Below, piece after piece: positions 11,264-22,679 of a stretch of 64,000 nucleotides of DNA (the stretch's first letter is position 1; the number at the start of each line of letters is the position of its first letter). The stretch covers positions 2,480,001 through 2,544,000 of the forward strand of contig CP089930.1 of NCBI GenBank assembly GCA_021307345.1, in the 5' to 3' direction. The translations under genes and the position numbers were made by a program. The notes under the pieces are model-generated. The model searched no databases, was not told the origin of the DNA, and worked only from the letters and a program-made list of their open reading frames with translations. This DNA comes from Escherichia coli (lineage in GTDB: Bacteria > Pseudomonadota > Gammaproteobacteria > Enterobacterales > Enterobacteriaceae).

Positions 11264-13145
11264 ATTCGAAACCACTTTTGCAGATCTGGGCCTGAAGGCT
11301 CCTATCCTTGAAGCCCTTAACGATCTGGGTTACGAAAAACCATCTCCAATTCAGGCAGAGTGTATTCCACATCTGCTGAATGGCCGCGACGTTCTGGGTA
11401 TGGCCCAGACGGGGAGCGGAAAAACTGCAGCATTCTCTTTACCTCTGTTGCAGAATCTTGATCCTGAGCTGAAAGCACCACAGATTCTGGTGCTGGCACC
11501 GACCCGCGAACTGGCGGTACAGGTTGCTGAAGCAATGACGGATTTCTCTAAACACATGCGCGGCGTAAACGTGGTTGCCCTGTACGGCGGCCAGCGTTAT
11601 GACGTGCAATTACGCGCCCTGCGTCAGGGGCCGCAGATCGTTGTCGGTACTCCGGGCCGTCTGCTGGACCACCTGAAACGTGGCACTCTGGATCTCTCTA
11701 AACTGAGCGGTCTGGTTCTGGATGAAGCTGACGAAATGCTGCGCATGGGCTTCATTGAAGACGTTGAAACCATTATGGCGCAGATCCCGGAAGGTCATCA
11801 GACCGCTCTGTTCTCCGCCACTATGCCGGAAGCGATTCGTCGCATTACCCGCCGCTTTATGAAAGAGCCGCAGGAAGTGCGTATTCAGTCCAGCGTGACT
11901 ACCCGTCCTGACATCAGCCAGAGCTACTGGACTGTCTGGGGTATGCGTAAAAACGAAGCACTGGTACGTTTCCTGGAAGCGGAAGATTTTGATGCGGCGA
12001 TTATCTTCGTTCGTACCAAAAATGCGACTCTGGAAGTGGCTGAAGCCCTTGAGCGTAACGGCTACAACAGCGCCGCGCTGAACGGTGACATGAACCAGGC
12101 GCTGCGTGAGCAGACTCTGGAACGCCTGAAAGATGGTCGTCTGGATATCCTGATTGCGACCGACGTTGCGGCTCGTGGCCTGGACGTTGAGCGTATCAGC
12201 CTGGTGGTTAACTACGATATCCCGATGGATTCTGAGTCTTACGTTCACCGTATCGGTCGTACCGGTCGTGCAGGTCGTGCTGGCCGCGCGCTGCTGTTCG
12301 TTGAGAACCGCGAGCGTCGTCTGCTGCGCAACATTGAACGTACTATGAAGCTGACCATTCCAGAAGTAGAACTGCCGAACGCAGAACTGCTGGGCAAACG
12401 CCGTCTGGAAAAATTTGCCGCGAAAGTACAGCAGCAGCTGGAAAGCAGCGATCTGGATCAATACCGTGCACTGCTGAGCAAAATTCAGCCGACTGCAGAA
12501 GGTGAAGAACTGGATCTCGAAACTCTGGCAGCCGCACTGCTGAAAATGGCACAGGGTGAACGTACTCTGATTGTTCCGCCAGATGCGCCGATGCGTCCGA
12601 AACGTGAATTCCGTGACCGTGATGACCGTGGTCCGCGCGATCGTAACGACCGTGGCCCGCGTGGCGACCGTGAAGATCGTCCGCGTCGTGAACGTCGTGA
12701 TGTTGGCGACATGCAGCTGTACCGCATTGAAGTGGGTCGTGATGATGGTGTTGAAGTTCGTCATATCGTTGGCGCAATTGCTAACGAAGGCGACATCAGC
12801 AGCCGTTACATCGGTAACATCAAGCTGTTTGCTTCTCACTCCACCATCGAACTGCCGAAAGGTATGCCGGGTGAAGTACTGCAACACTTTACGCGTACTC
12901 GCATTCTCAACAAACCGATGAACATGCAGTTGCTGGGCGATGCACAGCCGCATACTGGCGGAGAGCGTCGTGGCGGTGGTCGTGGTTTCAGTGGCGAACG
13001 TCGTGAAGGCGGTCGTAACTTCAGCGGTGAACGCCGTGAAGGTGGTCGTGGTGATGGTCGTCGTTTTAGCGGCGAACGTCGTGAAGGCCGCGCACCGCGT
13101 CGTGATGACTCTACCGGTCGTCGTCGTTTCGGTGGTGATGCGTAA
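11256..13145 (+). CDS. deaD: Cold-shock DEAD-box RNA helicase DeaD (CsdA)
   Basis: ATP-dependent RNA helicase used in ribosome assembly and mRNA decay in the cold. It is 629 residues from ATG 11256 ([13 protein letters not shown]). Motifs: AQTGSGKT at 50-57, DEAD at 156-159, SAT near 188, [10 protein letters not shown] in the second RecA domain, then an RNA-binding domain and an Arg/Gly-rich tail with repeated GERREGGR units. An upstream in-frame start at 11190 would run through yrbN and was rejected. The roughly 180-bp leader after nlpI fits cold-shock control. Confidence 0.97.
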
Positions 13146-13170
13146 TCATCGCTGAACAGCGAAAACAATC

Positions 13171-13188
13171 TGTAAAATAATATATACA
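13171..13188. promoter_or_regulatory. TyrR box upstream of mtr
   Basis: TGTAAA-N6-TATACA matches the TyrR consensus TGTAAA-N6-TTTACA with one change. TyrR activates mtr with phenylalanine or tyrosine. The box sits directly after deaD and touches its terminator. Confidence 0.7.
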
Positions 13189-13219
13189 GCCCCGATTTTA
13201 ACAATCGGGGCTTTTTTTC
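13187..13219 (+). terminator. deaD terminator
   Basis: AGCCCCGATT / AATCGGGGCT hairpin with seven T's, 40 bp after the deaD stop. Confidence 0.9.
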
Positions 13220-13226
13220 TGTCTTT

Positions 13227-13246
13227 TGTACTCGCGTACTGGTACA
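13227..13246. promoter_or_regulatory. Trp repressor operator of mtr
   Basis: TGTACTCGCGTACTGGTACA resembles the trp operator (GTACTAGTTAACTAGTAC), with symmetrical GTACT/AGTAC-like arms. mtr is a known TrpR target, and the site is 53 bp before its start. Confidence 0.7.
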
Positions 13247-13298
13247 GTGCAACACATAACAACGCAGTCGCACTATTTTTCACTGGAGAGAAGCCCTT

Positions 13299-14543
13299 AT
13301 GGCAACACTAACCACCACCCAAACGTCACCGTCGCTGCTTGGCGGCGTGGTGATTATCGGCGGCACCATTATTGGCGCAGGAATGTTTTCTCTGCCTGTG
13401 GTCATGTCCGGTGCGTGGTTCTTCTGGTCAATGGCGGCGCTAATCTTCACCTGGTTTTGTATGCTGCATTCCGGTTTGATGATTCTGGAAGCTAACCTCA
13501 ATTATCGAATCGGTTCGAGCTTTGACACCATCACCAAAGATTTGCTGGGCAAAGGCTGGAACGTGGTCAACGGCATTTCCATTGCCTTTGTGCTCTATAT
13601 CCTGACTTACGCTTATATTTCTGCCAGCGGTTCGATTCTGCATCACACCTTCGCAGAGATGTCGCTAAATGTGCCTGCACGGGCGGCGGGATTTGGTTTT
13701 GCACTGTTGGTGGCGTTCGTGGTGTGGTTGAGCACTAAAGCTGTCAGCCGCATGACGGCGATTGTGCTGGGGGCGAAAGTCATTACGTTTTTCCTCACTT
13801 TCGGCAGCCTGCTGGGGCATGTACAGCCTGCGACATTGTTCAACGTCGCCGAAAGCAATGCGTCTTATGCACCGTATCTGTTGATGACCCTGCCGTTCTG
13901 CCTGGCGTCGTTTGGTTATCACGGTAACGTGCCGAGCCTGATGAAATATTACGGTAAAGATCCGAAAACCATCGTCAAATGCCTGGTGTACGGTACGCTG
14001 ATGGCGCTGGCGCTGTATACCATCTGGTTGCTGGCGACGATGGGTAACATCCCACGTCCGGAGTTTATCGGCATCGCAGAGAAGGGCGGCAATATAGATG
14101 TGCTGGTACAGGCATTAAGTGGCGTGCTGAACAGCCGTAGTCTGGATCTGCTGCTGGTGGTGTTCTCTAACTTTGCGGTAGCGAGTTCATTCCTCGGCGT
14201 AACGCTTGGTCTGTTCGATTATCTGGCAGATCTGTTTGGTTTCGACGACTCGGCTCTGGGTCGCTTTAAAACGGCTCTGTTGACCTTTGCACCGCCTGTT
14301 GTGGGTGGCCTGCTGTTCCCGAACGGATTCCTGTATGCCATTGGTTATGCTGGCTTAGCGGCTACCATCTGGGCGGCAATTGTTCCGGCGCTGCTGGCTC
14401 GCGCATCGCGTAAACGCTTCGGTAGCCCGAAATTCCGCGTCTGGGGCGGCAAGCCGATGATTGTCCTGATTCTGGTGTTTGGCATTGGCAACGCACTGGT
14501 GCATATTTTATCGAGCTTTAATTTGCTGCCGGTGTATCAGTAA
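13299..14543 (+). CDS. mtr: Tryptophan-specific permease Mtr
   Basis: Inner-membrane proton symporter for high-affinity tryptophan uptake, in the hydroxy/aromatic amino acid permease family. It is 414 residues with about 11 hydrophobic helices and the family's early glycine-rich segment [13 protein letters not shown] (about 22-34). The TyrR box and the Trp operator upstream indicate activation by TyrR and repression by TrpR. It is convergent with yhbW. Confidence 0.97.
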   Translation: MATLTTTQTSPSLLGGVVIIGGTIIGAGMFSLPVVMSGAWFFWSMAALIFTWFCMLHSGLMILEANLNYRIGSSFDTITKDLLGKGWNVVNGISIAFVLYILTYAYISASGSILHHTFAEMSLNVPARAAGFGFALLVAFVVWLSTKAVSRMTAIVLGAKVITFFLTFGSLLGHVQPATLFNVAESNASYAPYLLMTLPFCLASFGYHGNVPSLMKYYGKDPKTIVKCLVYGTLMALALYTIWLLATMGNIPRPEFIGIAEKGGNIDVLVQALSGVLNSRSLDLLLVVFSNFAVASSFLGVTLGLFDYLADLFGFDDSALGRFKTALLTFAPPVVGGLLFPNGFLYAIGYAGLAATIWAAIVPALLARASRKRFGSPKFRVWGGKPMIVLILVFGIGNALVHILSSFNLLPVYQ

Positions 14544-14593
14544 GGGTGAGGTCTGATGCCCTCACCCTAACCCTCTCCCACAGGGAGAGGGGA
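14544..14593. repeat. GC-rich interspersed palindrome (boxC-like)
   Basis: Contains CTCACCCTAACCCTCTCCC followed by a GGGAGAGG inverted arm, plus a flanking GGGTGAG / CTCACCC pair. It lies between the convergent mtr and yhbW. A related copy is at 22008-22046. The name boxC is my best match from memory. Confidence 0.6.
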
Positions 14594-14615
14594 CTGCCCG
14601 GCGCGGAAAATGCAC

Positions 14616-15623
14616 TTACCCCAACAACTCCTCCTTCACATCCATCGCCAGCTCAAACGAATGCAGGCGCGCCTGGTGGTCGAAAATCTGCCCGTTAACC
14701 ATAATCTCATCGGCGTCGGTTTCGCGCAGGATCGACTGCAAGCCATGACGCACTTTCGCTTTATCACCTACCAACGACATACTCAGCGCCTGCTGCACGC
14801 CATACTGCTCGGACGGCGACCAGAACTGATCCATATTCTGAATCGGCGGCGGCAGTTGCCCGGTTTCGCCACGGCGCAGCTTCACAAAGGCTTGCTGCAT
14901 TGAGGTAAACAGAAATTCGGCATCGCGGTTGCTGTCGGCGGCGATAATATTGATGCACACCATCGCGTATGGTTTCTCCAGCCGTGCCGACGGTTTGAAG
15001 TTGCTGCGATAAAGATGCAACGCCTGGAACAGCATATCCGGCGCGAAGTGTGAGGCAAACGCAAACGGCAGACCAAGCTGCGCCGCCAGTTGTGCGCTGT
15101 AGAGGCTGGAACCTAACAACCACACGGGAATTTTCTCACCATAGCCCGGCACCGGACGCACATGCGGGTTTGGATCGCGGGCGTCAAACCAGTCCACCAG
15201 CTCTGCAACATCACGGGGGAAATTATCAATATCGCCGCTCATATGGCGACGCAGTGCCATCATTGTCCGTTGATCGCTGCCCGGAGCACGACCCAGCCCC
15301 AAATCGATTCGCCCCGGATAGAGCGTATTGAGCGTGCCAAACTGTTCGGCAATCACCAACGGTGAGTGGTTAGGTAACATCACGCCGCCGGAACCCAGAT
15401 GCAGCGTGGTGGTGTTCGCCGCCAGATAGCCAATTAACACCGATGTGGCAGCACTGGCAATGCCGGTCATATTGTGGTGTTCCGCCAGCCAGTAGCGATG
15501 ATAGCCGCGCTTTTCAGCCAGACGGGCGAGATCGAGAGAGTGGGAGAACGCTTCCCGCGCTGAAGAACCTTCGGGGATGGGAGCCAGATCGAGTAGCGAA
15601 AAAGGAATAGTTTTATCAGTCAT
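14616..15623 (-). CDS. yhbW: Luciferase-like monooxygenase YhbW
   Basis: A 335-residue member of the bacterial luciferase-like flavin monooxygenase family with a predicted TIM barrel and FMN use. Conserved-looking stretches include LAEHHNM and [14 protein letters not shown]. The substrate is unknown. It is a single gene, divergent from nothing close and convergent with mtr. The start at 15623 follows the usual family beginning, [15 protein letters not shown]. Confidence 0.9.
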   Translation of the reverse strand: MTDKTIPFSLLDLAPIPEGSSAREAFSHSLDLARLAEKRGYHRYWLAEHHNMTGIASAATSVLIGYLAANTTTLHLGSGGVMLPNHSPLVIAEQFGTLNTLYPGRIDLGLGRAPGSDQRTMMALRRHMSGDIDNFPRDVAELVDWFDARDPNPHVRPVPGYGEKIPVWLLGSSLYSAQLAAQLGLPFAFASHFAPDMLFQALHLYRSNFKPSARLEKPYAMVCINIIAADSNRDAEFLFTSMQQAFVKLRRGETGQLPPPIQNMDQFWSPSEQYGVQQALSMSLVGDKAKVRHGLQSILRETDADEIMVNGQIFDHQARLHSFELAMDVKEELLG

Positions 15624-15703
15624 AACAGCTCACTTTGTTACCGATTAATCTTTAATACTGCATTAAAGAGTAGTTAAAGTTGTTAACAAAGTGAGCTATT
15701 TAC

Positions 15704-16582
15704 TTACGCTTGCAGCTCCAGCCCAGCCAGCCGTCGCCAGTAGCCGTTACAATCGCTGTTTGCCGTCAATGGCAGTGGAGCAGCGCCATTTTCATTGGCG
15801 CGGAAGGCGTCGAGCATAGCGAAAGTGTCAGCACCCTGCGGCGACAGACGAACCACATCAACCAGCCCCTGCATGGATGCCAGCTCGTTACCGAGGTTGT
15901 AAACATAGCCGCTCATGGTCTGAATGCCGTTGAGCACAAACACTTGCTGATTCTCTTGCGACAGCACGTTGCGCCCGTTCGGATACTTAATGCAGCAGGT
16001 TTCGCACTCATCTTTCGGGCGGTCTTCCGAACGCGCGGTAAAGCAGCGGGCAGAGTACGCCAGAGGCAGATGACCGTAGCTCAGGACTTCCACTTCAAAC
16101 TGGTTGCGAATGCCCAGCTCATCGCACTGATTGAGCAGATTCACCAGCCAGTCGCGGGAAAGCTCCACTGGCATACACCAGCGCATCATGCCCTGTTTGA
16201 GCAATATTTTCAGCGTCACCGCGTTGTAGCAGTTTAGCGCGTGCCCGGCGACGAACGGCAGTTTACGTTCAGCGCACATATTCACCACGCCGAGATCGCT
16301 GGCTTCAATCAGGAACTCACCATTCTCAACATAGCGTTTCAGTTCGCCCAGTTCGGAGGATGCCTGCACCAGCGCCAGCGTGGAGAGCACAATCTGCTTG
16401 CCACTCCCGGCGAGCGATTTTGCCATCTCCAGCCAGTCGCCAACTTTGGTTGCCCGACGCTTGCTGCACACGGCTTCACCGAGATAAATCACATCGGCGC
16501 TGCTGGTGGCGGCCTGCTGATAAAATTCTTCCAGCGTCTCTTTTGGCCAGTACCACAGCACTGGCCCTAAGGAATATTTCAT
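15704..16582 (-). CDS. ubiV: Ubiquinone synthesis protein UbiV (O2-independent hydroxylation)
   Basis: Partner of UbiU in a complex that hydroxylates ubiquinone precursors without oxygen. It belongs to the U32 peptidase-like family and binds a 4Fe-4S cluster. It is 292 residues from ATG 16582. With this start the first cluster ligand is Cys39, matching published numbering, and the other cysteines lie in CCIKYPNG and nearby. A start six codons upstream would overlap ubiU. It is 8 bp downstream of ubiU in one operon. Confidence 0.95.
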   Translation of the reverse strand: MKYSLGPVLWYWPKETLEEFYQQAATSSADVIYLGEAVCSKRRATKVGDWLEMAKSLAGSGKQIVLSTLALVQASSELGELKRYVENGEFLIEASDLGVVNMCAERKLPFVAGHALNCYNAVTLKILLKQGMMRWCMPVELSRDWLVNLLNQCDELGIRNQFEVEVLSYGHLPLAYSARCFTARSEDRPKDECETCCIKYPNGRNVLSQENQQVFVLNGIQTMSGYVYNLGNELASMQGLVDVVRLSPQGADTFAMLDAFRANENGAAPLPLTANSDCNGYWRRLAGLELQA

Positions 16583-16590
16583 TGCTTTTC

Positions 16591-17586
16591 TCACTGCCAT
16601 TTACGGTGATACGCGCCAAGGGTGGTTTGCGTGCCTTCGGACATCGACCCGAGCGTCTCCATCCACGCGCTTTGCGGTACGAAGTTTTGCGGATCGGCTT
16701 TACAACGGTCGATAGCCTGACGCCAGACTTTCGCCACCTGGCTGACATACGCCGGGCTACGCTGGCGGCCTTCAATTTTCACCGAAGCAATATTTGCCGC
16801 CATTAACTCTGGCAGTAGTTCCAGGGTATTGAGGCTGGTTGGTTCTTCCAGCGCGTGATAGCGCTCGCCGTCCACCAGATAACGCCCTTTACACAGCGTC
16901 GGATAACCTGCGTTTTCGCCGTCCTGATAACGGTCGATCAGCACTTCGTTCAGGCGAGATTCCAGCCCCTGCGGCGTTTGCTGCCAGCGCACGAAACGGG
17001 CCGGAGAACACGCACCCACAGTGTTGGGCGACTCACCCGTCAGATACGACGACAGATAGCAACGGCCTTCCGACATAATGCACAGGCTGCCGAAAGCAAA
17101 CACTTCCAGCGGGACAGGTGTGACCCGTGCCAGTTGTTTCACCTGATGAATCGACAACACGCGCGGCAGCACCACGCGGGCAACATCAAAATGGCGATGA
17201 TAAAAGTTAATCGCCTCTTCATTGGTCGCTGAAGCCTGCACCGATACGTGACGCTCAATATGTGGATAACGCTCGGCGGCGTACTCCAGCATGGCGAGGT
17301 CGGCGAGGATCAGCGCGTCGGCACCCAGCTGCGCCGCCATATCCACGGCGCGCTGCCAGCGGGCGTAACCGTCCGGGTGCGCAAAAGTGTTAATCGCGAT
17401 GTGAAGTTTGCGGCGATGTTGATGGACAAAACTCACCGCTTCCTGCAATTTTTTCTCGGTAAAGTTAAGGCCGGCGAAGTGGCGGGCATTGGTATCATCT
17501 TTTAGCCCGATATAAACAGCATCTGCGCCGTTTTCGATGGCCGCCTTAAGCGCCGGGAGATTTCCGGCAGGGCAGAGCAGCTCCAT
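16591..17586 (-). CDS. ubiU: Ubiquinone synthesis protein UbiU (O2-independent hydroxylation)
   Basis: U32-family 4Fe-4S protein that acts with UbiV and UbiT to make ubiquinone anaerobically, probably with prephenate as oxygen donor. It is 331 residues from ATG 17586 (MELLCPAGNLPALK). Four cysteines in the middle (FGSLCIMSEGRC, GACSPAR, TLCKGRY) are the cluster ligands. It is divergent from ubiT across a 208-bp control region with FNR-like half-sites. Confidence 0.96.
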   Translation of the reverse strand: MELLCPAGNLPALKAAIENGADAVYIGLKDDTNARHFAGLNFTEKKLQEAVSFVHQHRRKLHIAINTFAHPDGYARWQRAVDMAAQLGADALILADLAMLEYAAERYPHIERHVSVQASATNEEAINFYHRHFDVARVVLPRVLSIHQVKQLARVTPVPLEVFAFGSLCIMSEGRCYLSSYLTGESPNTVGACSPARFVRWQQTPQGLESRLNEVLIDRYQDGENAGYPTLCKGRYLVDGERYHALEEPTSLNTLELLPELMAANIASVKIEGRQRSPAYVSQVAKVWRQAIDRCKADPQNFVPQSAWMETLGSMSEGTQTTLGAYHRKWQ

Positions 17587-17666
17587 AATTTTTCCTGAAG
17601 GTTGCGCTATCAAAGCGCAAAAATGTTAACGAACTGGGATTTTAGTTAACCTTGCTGCGACAATTT

Positions 17667-17727
17667 TTGATTTAAGGCAGTTAAAGTTGTATTGGTGGTA
17701 GCAGCAATTTCATATGGAATTGTTGAT
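17667..17727. promoter_or_regulatory. Candidate FNR half-sites in the ubiUV / ubiT gap
   Basis: TTGAT half-sites occur at 17667-17671 and 17723-17727 in the 208-bp divergent region. ubiUV is FNR-activated in E. coli. Neither site shows a good second half (ATCAA), so the exact operators are uncertain. Confidence 0.35.
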
Positions 17728-17794
17728 TTATACCGCTATGTTATTTTCCTGATATGGCAAAATAGGACGATTGTTGAAACAGGGAGTAAAACTC

Positions 17795-18319
17795 GTGTTG
17801 GATAAACTGCGTTCCCGTATTGTGCATTTGGGGCCATCTCTGTTGAGTGTACCGGTAAAACTGACGCCATTTGCGCTAAAACGCCAGGTTCTTGAGCAGG
17901 TCTTAAGCTGGCAATTCCGTCAGGCGCTGGACGACGGCGAGCTTGAGTTTCTTGAAGGCCGCTGGTTAAGTATTCATGTGCGTGATATTGACCTGCAATG
18001 GTTTACCTCGGTGGTGAATGGCAAACTGGTTGTCAGCCAGAACGCGCAAGCTGATGTGAGTTTTAGTGCCGACGCCAGCGATCTGCTGATGATTGCGGCG
18101 CGTAAACAGGATCCGGATACGCTCTTCTTCCAGCGTCGACTGGTGATTGAAGGCGATACGGAGCTGGGGCTGTATGTGAAAAACCTGATGGACGCCATTG
18201 AACTGGAGCAAATGCCGAAAGCCTTACGCATGATGCTGCTGCAACTGGCGGATTTTGTTGAGGCGGGAATGAAAACCACGCCTGAAACCAAACAGACATC
18301 GGTAGGTGAACCATGCTAA
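17795..18319 (+). CDS. ubiT: Ubiquinone synthesis accessory factor UbiT
   Basis: SCP2-domain lipid-binding protein thought to carry ubiquinone intermediates for the oxygen-independent pathway. It is 174 residues from GTG 17795 (MLDKLRSRIVHLGP), chosen because AGGGAG lies 9 bp upstream; a TTG at 17771 would add eight residues. The SCP2 fold spans about residues 40-140. Its last bases overlap the yhbS start. Confidence 0.93.
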   Translation: MLDKLRSRIVHLGPSLLSVPVKLTPFALKRQVLEQVLSWQFRQALDDGELEFLEGRWLSIHVRDIDLQWFTSVVNGKLVVSQNAQADVSFSADASDLLMIAARKQDPDTLFFQRRLVIEGDTELGLYVKNLMDAIELEQMPKALRMMLLQLADFVEAGMKTTPETKQTSVGEPC

Positions 18320-18816
18320 TTCGAGTAGAAATTCCCATTGATGCGCCGGGTATTGATGCCCTGCTGCGTCGTTCATTCGAAAGCGATGCGGAAGCGAAGC
18401 TGGTTCACGATCTGCGTGAAGATGGCTTTCTGACGCTGGGGCTGGTGGCGACAGATGACGAAGGTCAGGTCATTGGTTATGTGGCATTTAGTCCGGTAGA
18501 TGTGCAGGGCGAAGATCTGCAATGGGTTGGCATGGCACCGCTGGCGGTTGATGAAAAATACCGTGGACAGGGGCTGGCACGCCAACTGGTTTATGAAGGA
18601 CTCGATTCGCTTAATGAGTTCGGCTATGCCGCAGTGGTGACGCTGGGCGATCCGGCGCTGTACAGTCGTTTCGGCTTTGAACTGGCGGCACATCACGATC
18701 TGCGTTGCCGCTGGCCGGGCACTGAAAGCGCCTTCCAGGTACATCGTTTAGCGGATGACGCGCTGAATGGCGTAACTGGTCTGGTTGAATACCACGATCA
18801 TTTCAATCGCTTTTAA
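18313..18816 (+). CDS. yhbS: GNAT-family N-acetyltransferase YhbS
   Basis: A 167-residue acetyltransferase-type protein. The acetyl-CoA loop is visible as [11 protein letters not shown] (about 77-87). The substrate is not established. It overlaps the ubiT stop by 7 bp, so the two are translationally coupled. It converges on yhbQ, overlapping its 3' end. Confidence 0.92.
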   Translation: MLIRVEIPIDAPGIDALLRRSFESDAEAKLVHDLREDGFLTLGLVATDDEGQVIGYVAFSPVDVQGEDLQWVGMAPLAVDEKYRGQGLARQLVYEGLDSLNEFGYAAVVTLGDPALYSRFGFELAAHHDLRCRWPGTESAFQVHRLADDALNGVTGLVEYHDHFNRF

Positions 18817-19105
18817 TCTCCGGGGTTTGCAGACTGCTTAACAGCTCTGCAAACCCTGCGCCTTCCGCTACCAGACGCTCTTTCTGCCGTTTGGTTAGTT
18901 GCTTAACGCGATATTCTGCCCGTAACGCCAGCGAACGGTCGCCAACTGGTGCGGAAAACGCCAGCGTCAGTTCACCTTTCCCACGCAGTGCTTTCGCCCC
19001 TTTACCGCTCTGGTGCTGCTGATAGCGACGTTCGACATCCGTGGTAATCCCGGTATAAAGCTTATTATCGGCGGTACGAATCAAATAGAGATACCAGGGT
19101 GTCAT
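18803..19105 (-). CDS. yhbQ: GIY-YIG domain protein YhbQ
   Basis: A 100-residue protein made of one GIY-YIG nuclease-like domain: [16 protein letters not shown] at the N-terminus and an Arg-rich helix after it. Proteins of this small family have been linked to DNA repair, but the role is unclear. I chose ATG 19105 (MTPWYLYLI) over the ATG four codons upstream. The 3' end overlaps yhbS by 14 bp in convergent orientation. Confidence 0.92.
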   Translation of the reverse strand: MTPWYLYLIRTADNKLYTGITTDVERRYQQHQSGKGAKALRGKGELTLAFSAPVGDRSLALRAEYRVKQLTKRQKERLVAEGAGFAELLSSLQTPEIKSD

Positions 19106-19155
19106 CGTTTGTGTCACATGTTAAGGTCAGGCCAACAGTATAAAAGAGAACAGCA

Positions 19156-19578
19156 ATGGAAACACTCACCGCCATCAGCCGTTGGCTGGCAAAACAACAT
19201 GTTGTCACCTGGTGTGTGCAGCAGGAAGGGGAACTGTGGTGCGCCAATGCCTTTTATCTTTTTGATGCACAGAAAGTCGCCTTCTACATTTTGACGGAAG
19301 AAAAAACGCGTCACGCGCAGATGAGCGGATCGCAGGCGGCTGTTGCTGGAACGGTAAACGGTCAGCCGAAAACAGTAGCGTTAATTCGTGGCGTGCAATT
19401 TAAAGGTGAGATCCGCAAACTGGAAGGTGAGGAAAGCGACCTTGCGCGTCAGGCGTACAATCGCCGCTTTCCGGTTGCCAGAATGCTGTCGGCACCGGTT
19501 TGGGAAATCCGGCTCGATGAAATCAAATTCACCGACAACACGCTGGGCTTTGGTAAAAAAATAATTTGGTTACGTGAC

Positions 19579-19599
<21 letters not shown>
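19156..19599 (+). CDS. yhbP: PNPOx-like flavin-binding protein YhbP
   Basis: A 147-residue protein of the pyridoxamine-phosphate-oxidase-like split barrel family, expected to bind FMN. The function is unknown. It is 50 bp from the divergent yhbQ and overlaps the convergent yhbO by 21 bp. Confidence 0.9.
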
Positions 19600-20120
<521 letters not shown>

Positions 20121-20121
20121 A

Positions 20122-20158
<37 letters not shown>

Positions 20159-20214
20159 GTAGACTATTAAGCCTGGTGCATGTACCGGGGAGTGCAAGGC
20201 GGACAATTCTGTAA

Positions 20215-20860
<646 letters not shown>

Positions 20861-20932
20861 TTATTCCCAAGGATTGATAGTGAGCGTAATATTCACGCGC
20901 TCAATTATCATAACTTATTCCTGGGGAATGCT

Positions 20933-21973
20933 ATGACTGGTCAGTCTTCATCTCAGGCGGCAACGCCCATTCAGTGGTGGAAACCCGCGCTTTTCTTTCT
21001 CGTTGTCATTGCCGGACTTTGGTATGTGAAATGGCAACCCTACTACGGCAAAGCGTTTACCGCCGCCGAAACCCACAGTATCGGTAAATCTATCCTCACG
21101 CAGGCGGATGCCAATCCGTGGCAGGCAGCGTGGGATTACGCGATGATCTATTTCCTTGCGGTATGGAAAGCGGCGGTGCTGGGGGTGATACTTGGGTCGT
21201 TGATTCAGGTGCTGATTCCACGTGACTGGTTGCTGCGTACGCTTGGGCAATCGCGCTTTCGCGGGACGCTGCTGGGAACGCTGTTTTCGCTACCAGGTAT
21301 GATGTGTACCTGCTGTGCGGCACCGGTCGCGGCGGGGATGCGTCGCCAGCAGGTGTCGATGGGCGGTGCGCTGGCATTCTGGATGGGGAATCCGTTGTTA
21401 AACCCGGCGACGCTGGTGTTTATGGGGTTTGTTCTCGGCTGGGGCTTTGCGGCGATTCGTCTGGTTGCGGGGCTGGTGATGGTGTTGTTGATTGCGACAC
21501 TGGTGCAAAAATGGGTGCGTGAAACACCGCAAACGCAGGCTCCGGTCGAAATTGACATGCCAGAAGTGCAGGGCGGATTTTTTATCCGCTGGGGCAGGGC
21601 GCTATGGACGCTTTTCTGGAGTACAATCCCGGTTTACATCCTTGCAGTACTGGTGTTGGGTGCCGCTCGCGTCTGGCTATTCCCCCATGCCGATGGTGCT
21701 GTCGATAACAGCCTGATGTGGGTGGTGGCGATGGCGGTGGCAGGATGCTTGTTTGTCATTCCCACGGCAGCAGAAATTCCGATTGTACAAACGATGATGC
21801 TGGCAGGCATGGGAACCGCTCCGGCGCTGGCATTGTTGATGACGCTCCCGGCGGTGAGTTTGCCGTCACTGATTATGTTGCGTAAAGCGTTCCCGGCGAA
21901 AGCCTTATGGCTGACAGGGGCGATGGTGGCAGTGTCTGGTGTGATTGTCGGCGGGTTGGCGCTGTTGGCCTAA
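20933..21973 (+). CDS. yraQ: Inner-membrane permease YraQ (DUF318/ArsP-like)
   Basis: A 346-residue integral membrane protein with about 8-10 hydrophobic helices. It belongs to the permease family that includes ArsP. A conserved MCTCCAAP motif near residue 125, the GNPLLNPAT segment in the next helix, and PTAAEIP in the second half suggest two related halves around a thiol-bearing path. The transported substrate is unknown. Confidence 0.85.
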   Translation: MTGQSSSQAATPIQWWKPALFFLVVIAGLWYVKWQPYYGKAFTAAETHSIGKSILTQADANPWQAAWDYAMIYFLAVWKAAVLGVILGSLIQVLIPRDWLLRTLGQSRFRGTLLGTLFSLPGMMCTCCAAPVAAGMRRQQVSMGGALAFWMGNPLLNPATLVFMGFVLGWGFAAIRLVAGLVMVLLIATLVQKWVRETPQTQAPVEIDMPEVQGGFFIRWGRALWTLFWSTIPVYILAVLVLGAARVWLFPHADGAVDNSLMWVVAMAVAGCLFVIPTAAEIPIVQTMMLAGMGTAPALALLMTLPAVSLPSLIMLRKAFPAKALWLTGAMVAVSGVIVGGLALLA

Positions 21974-22007
21974 GATGTTGGATGCTCCTGAATACAGCAC
22001 TGGACGG

Positions 22008-22046
22008 TCCCCTCTCCCCTTTGGGGAGAGGGTTAGGGTGAGGGGA
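22008..22046. repeat. GC-rich interspersed palindrome (boxC-like)
   Basis: CCCCTCTCCCC-TTT-GGGGAGAGGG followed by TTAGGGTGAGGGG. It is the second copy of the element at 14544 and again lies between convergent genes, yraQ and dolP. Confidence 0.6.
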
Positions 22047-22094
22047 ACAGGTCGGCTAAGGTGTGAATATTTACTTCAACGACCGATCAATGGC

Positions 22095-22670
22095 TTATTT
22101 AATAAACGTAAACGCCGTGGTCACCCGCTTCACGCCGCTCACCCGGCTGGCAATATCTGCCGCCGCTTTCGCTTCACGTTCAGTCACCAGTCCCATCAGG
22201 AACACTTCACCGTTTTCGGTGGTCACTTTCACGTTGGACGATTTCACCAGGTCGCTGGTTAACAGTTGCGAACGCACTTTGGTGGTGATCCACGTATCGT
22301 TAGACGCTTCGCCCAGACCAATCGGCTGCCCCTGACGAATCTCGTTATACACTTCGTTGGCACCGTCTACGCCCATAGCAATCTGTTTGGCGCGAGCCGA
22401 AAGTTCAGCATTTGGAGACTGCCCAACCAGCAGCACTTTGCCCTGATAGGCCGTTACATTAATGCGTGCTTCTTTCTTAATCTGTTCGTCTTTTGACAAT
22501 GCGCTGTTCACGCGCACTTCCAGAGTACCATCGTCCACCTGGGTGCCGACACTGCGGGGGTCGGTCGCCGCTTTAGTACCCACAGCGGCAGTACCTACTA
22601 CGGCAGCGGCAACACAACCTTGCAACAGCAGCGCGGAAATAAGGACTGCGATTGGCGATAATGCCTTCAT
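22095..22670 (-). CDS. dolP: Outer-membrane lipoprotein DolP with two BON domains
   Basis: Lipoprotein that supports outer-membrane integrity, septal amidase regulation and BamA function. It is 191 residues. The signal peptide ends in the lipobox LQGC, with Cys19 lipidated. Two BON domains follow (about 46-110 and 120-190). It is sigmaE-regulated in E. coli. It is 9 bp downstream of diaA. Confidence 0.95.
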   Translation of the reverse strand: MKALSPIAVLISALLLQGCVAAAVVGTAAVGTKAATDPRSVGTQVDDGTLEVRVNSALSKDEQIKKEARINVTAYQGKVLLVGQSPNAELSARAKQIAMGVDGANEVYNEIRQGQPIGLGEASNDTWITTKVRSQLLTSDLVKSSNVKVTTENGEVFLMGLVTEREAKAAADIASRVSGVKRVTTAFTFIK

Positions 22671-22679
22671 GTATTCTCC

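Noticed and set aside
11610-12953. A 447-codon ORF antisense to deaD
   Set aside because: Shadow ORF caused by deaD codon use; no known family.
12940-13155. Repeats in the 3' end of deaD as a possible repeat array
   Set aside because: They encode the Arg/Gly-rich GERREGGR tail of the helicase, a normal feature of DeaD.
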